From NCBI GenBank assembly GCA_021160705.1, contig JAGHBZ010000109.1, positions 1 through 6,367 of the forward strand: DNA of 6,367 bases, in the 5' to 3' direction. This stretch comes from Candidatus Sumerlaeota bacterium. Lineage in GTDB: Bacteria > Sumerlaeota > Sumerlaeia > MWCT01 > JAGHBZ01. The translations under genes and the position numbers were made by a program. Below the pieces are notes generated by a model that was given only the letters and a program-made list of their open reading frames with translations, had not been told where the DNA came from and did not search any database. How positions within the stretch are numbered: the stretch's first letter is position 1; every line of letters begins with the position of its first letter. This document shows positions 5,743 to 6,367 of this stretch, in pieces.

Positions 5743-6366
5743 CTAACAGTTGTCTGAGTTTCGTAAATAAATAGGATTGGAAAAAATCCAGGGACTATTA
5801 TCAAGATAAATCTCCAGACGATAGACACCCGGTTCGTCTGGAGTGAAGGAGAAGGATTTAGTTTTTTGCTCAGCGATGAGCCTGCCATTGCACAGAAGCC
5901 GTACTACTGCCTTTGTGGGAATCTCAGCATAGAGCCGGGTTCCGGGTGTGTAGTTAGTCTCATCACCCTGTTGAAGCGTCTTGCCTCCGGGCGTATTAGC
6001 GTAAAATCGGAACTCTTTAGCGTCTTTAATATTTGCATTGGCAATAAAACAATGCCCTTGCGCCAGGGCTTGATAAAGCATCTTTTTGGCTTGATAAAAA
6101 TCATCTCGGGGGAGTGACTCTGTGAGGATATACGTGCGCACTGTCCGAAAGAGCGTCTTGTAAGGAAAAATCTTCTTCAGTCCAAATGGAAGTACTACTT
6201 TTGCATGGGCATCCACACCACCAATGGCAACTACTCGCCGTTGCTGACAGAGTTCATCCCATTTTCTTAACGACTCCCTGAAGGGTCCACTGATAAAATT
6301 GTCCGGCTCTTTACAGTGGGAAATAAAATTACGAAGACTCAGATTCTGTGCCCAGTCAGTCATATA
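5743..6366 (-). CDS. PHP-domain metallohydrolase, CehA/McbA-like, N-terminal part outside the window
   Basis: PHP proteins are metal-dependent phosphoesterases or hydrolases of the polymerase/histidinol-phosphatase superfamily. Only the last 207 residues are visible. The frame runs open to the window edge (Tyr before the first Met), so the Met at 6363 is internal, reading YMTDWAQN as in complete homologues. The motif GGVDAHA carries the Asp and His expected as late metal or active-site residues, where homologues usually have GG(S/T)DAHA; Val here is a small departure. After it come the closing PHP helices and a beta-rich C-terminal domain (roughly the last 75 residues, up to SPWIFSNPIYLR), typical of the CehA/McbA-type group. 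The metal-binding N-terminal HxH would lie outside. Substrate unknown: members include carbaryl hydrolase, but most are uncharacterised. It ends with TAG 24 bases before transketolase and probably shares its transcript. Confidence 0.82.
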   Translation of the reverse strand, partial: YMTDWAQNLSLRNFISHCKEPDNFISGPFRESLRKWDELCQQRRVVAIGGVDAHAKVVLPFGLKKIFPYKTLFRTVRTYILTESLPRDDFYQAKKMLYQALAQGHCFIANANIKDAKEFRFYANTPGGKTLQQGDETNYTPGTRLYAEIPTKAVVRLLCNGRLIAEQKTKSFSFTPDEPGVYRLEIYLDNSPWIFSNPIYLRNSDNC

Positions 6367-6367
6367 C

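Overview
The window looks like a chromosomal segment of a moderately AT-rich, uncultured-type bacterium. Visible traits are a secreted lamin-tail-domain remnant, a TPR-LysM-L,D-transpeptidase, a CehA/McbA-type PHP hydrolase and an atypical one-chain transketolase. There may also be a type IX secretion/FlgD-like C-terminal remnant. In my judgement this mix recalls candidate phyla such as WOR-3 or Cloacimonadota, but the assignment is inference. All stop codons seen are standard, and TAG is used as a normal terminator by two intact genes.

Layout: the left edge (2-421, + strand) carries the 3' part of rplS (ribosomal protein L19). A stretch of about 630 bases without an intact gene (422-1049) follows. 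It holds two probable coding remnants: a weak + strand one near 466-553 and a better-reading - strand one at 757-959. It also has several small inverted repeats. Everything to the right is on the - strand and is read right to left: the C-terminal part of a PHP-domain metallohydrolase (5743-6366), transketolase (3733-5718), a broken lamin-tail-domain gene (about 3246-3613), a membrane-anchored TPR/LysM/L,D-transpeptidase (1936-3126) and long-form hisG (1050-1931). hisG converges on rplS.

How the genes relate: the PHP gene and transketolase are 24 bases apart, with a strong Shine-Dalgarno, and look like one transcription unit. The L,D-transpeptidase and hisG are 4 bases apart and look translationally coupled, although one modifies peptidoglycan and the other starts histidine synthesis. 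No other his gene is in view. Transketolase yields pentose phosphates, the precursor of the PRPP used by HisG, but that link is only metabolic logic.

I found no convincing new multi-gene system. The most noteworthy points are the altered thiamine-diphosphate motif of the transketolase, the Tyr-for-His change in the L,D-transpeptidase signature, and the lamin-tail gene broken at a U UUU UUA heptamer. An 11-bp direct repeat upstream of the L,D-transpeptidase and the orphan hisG are also worth a look.
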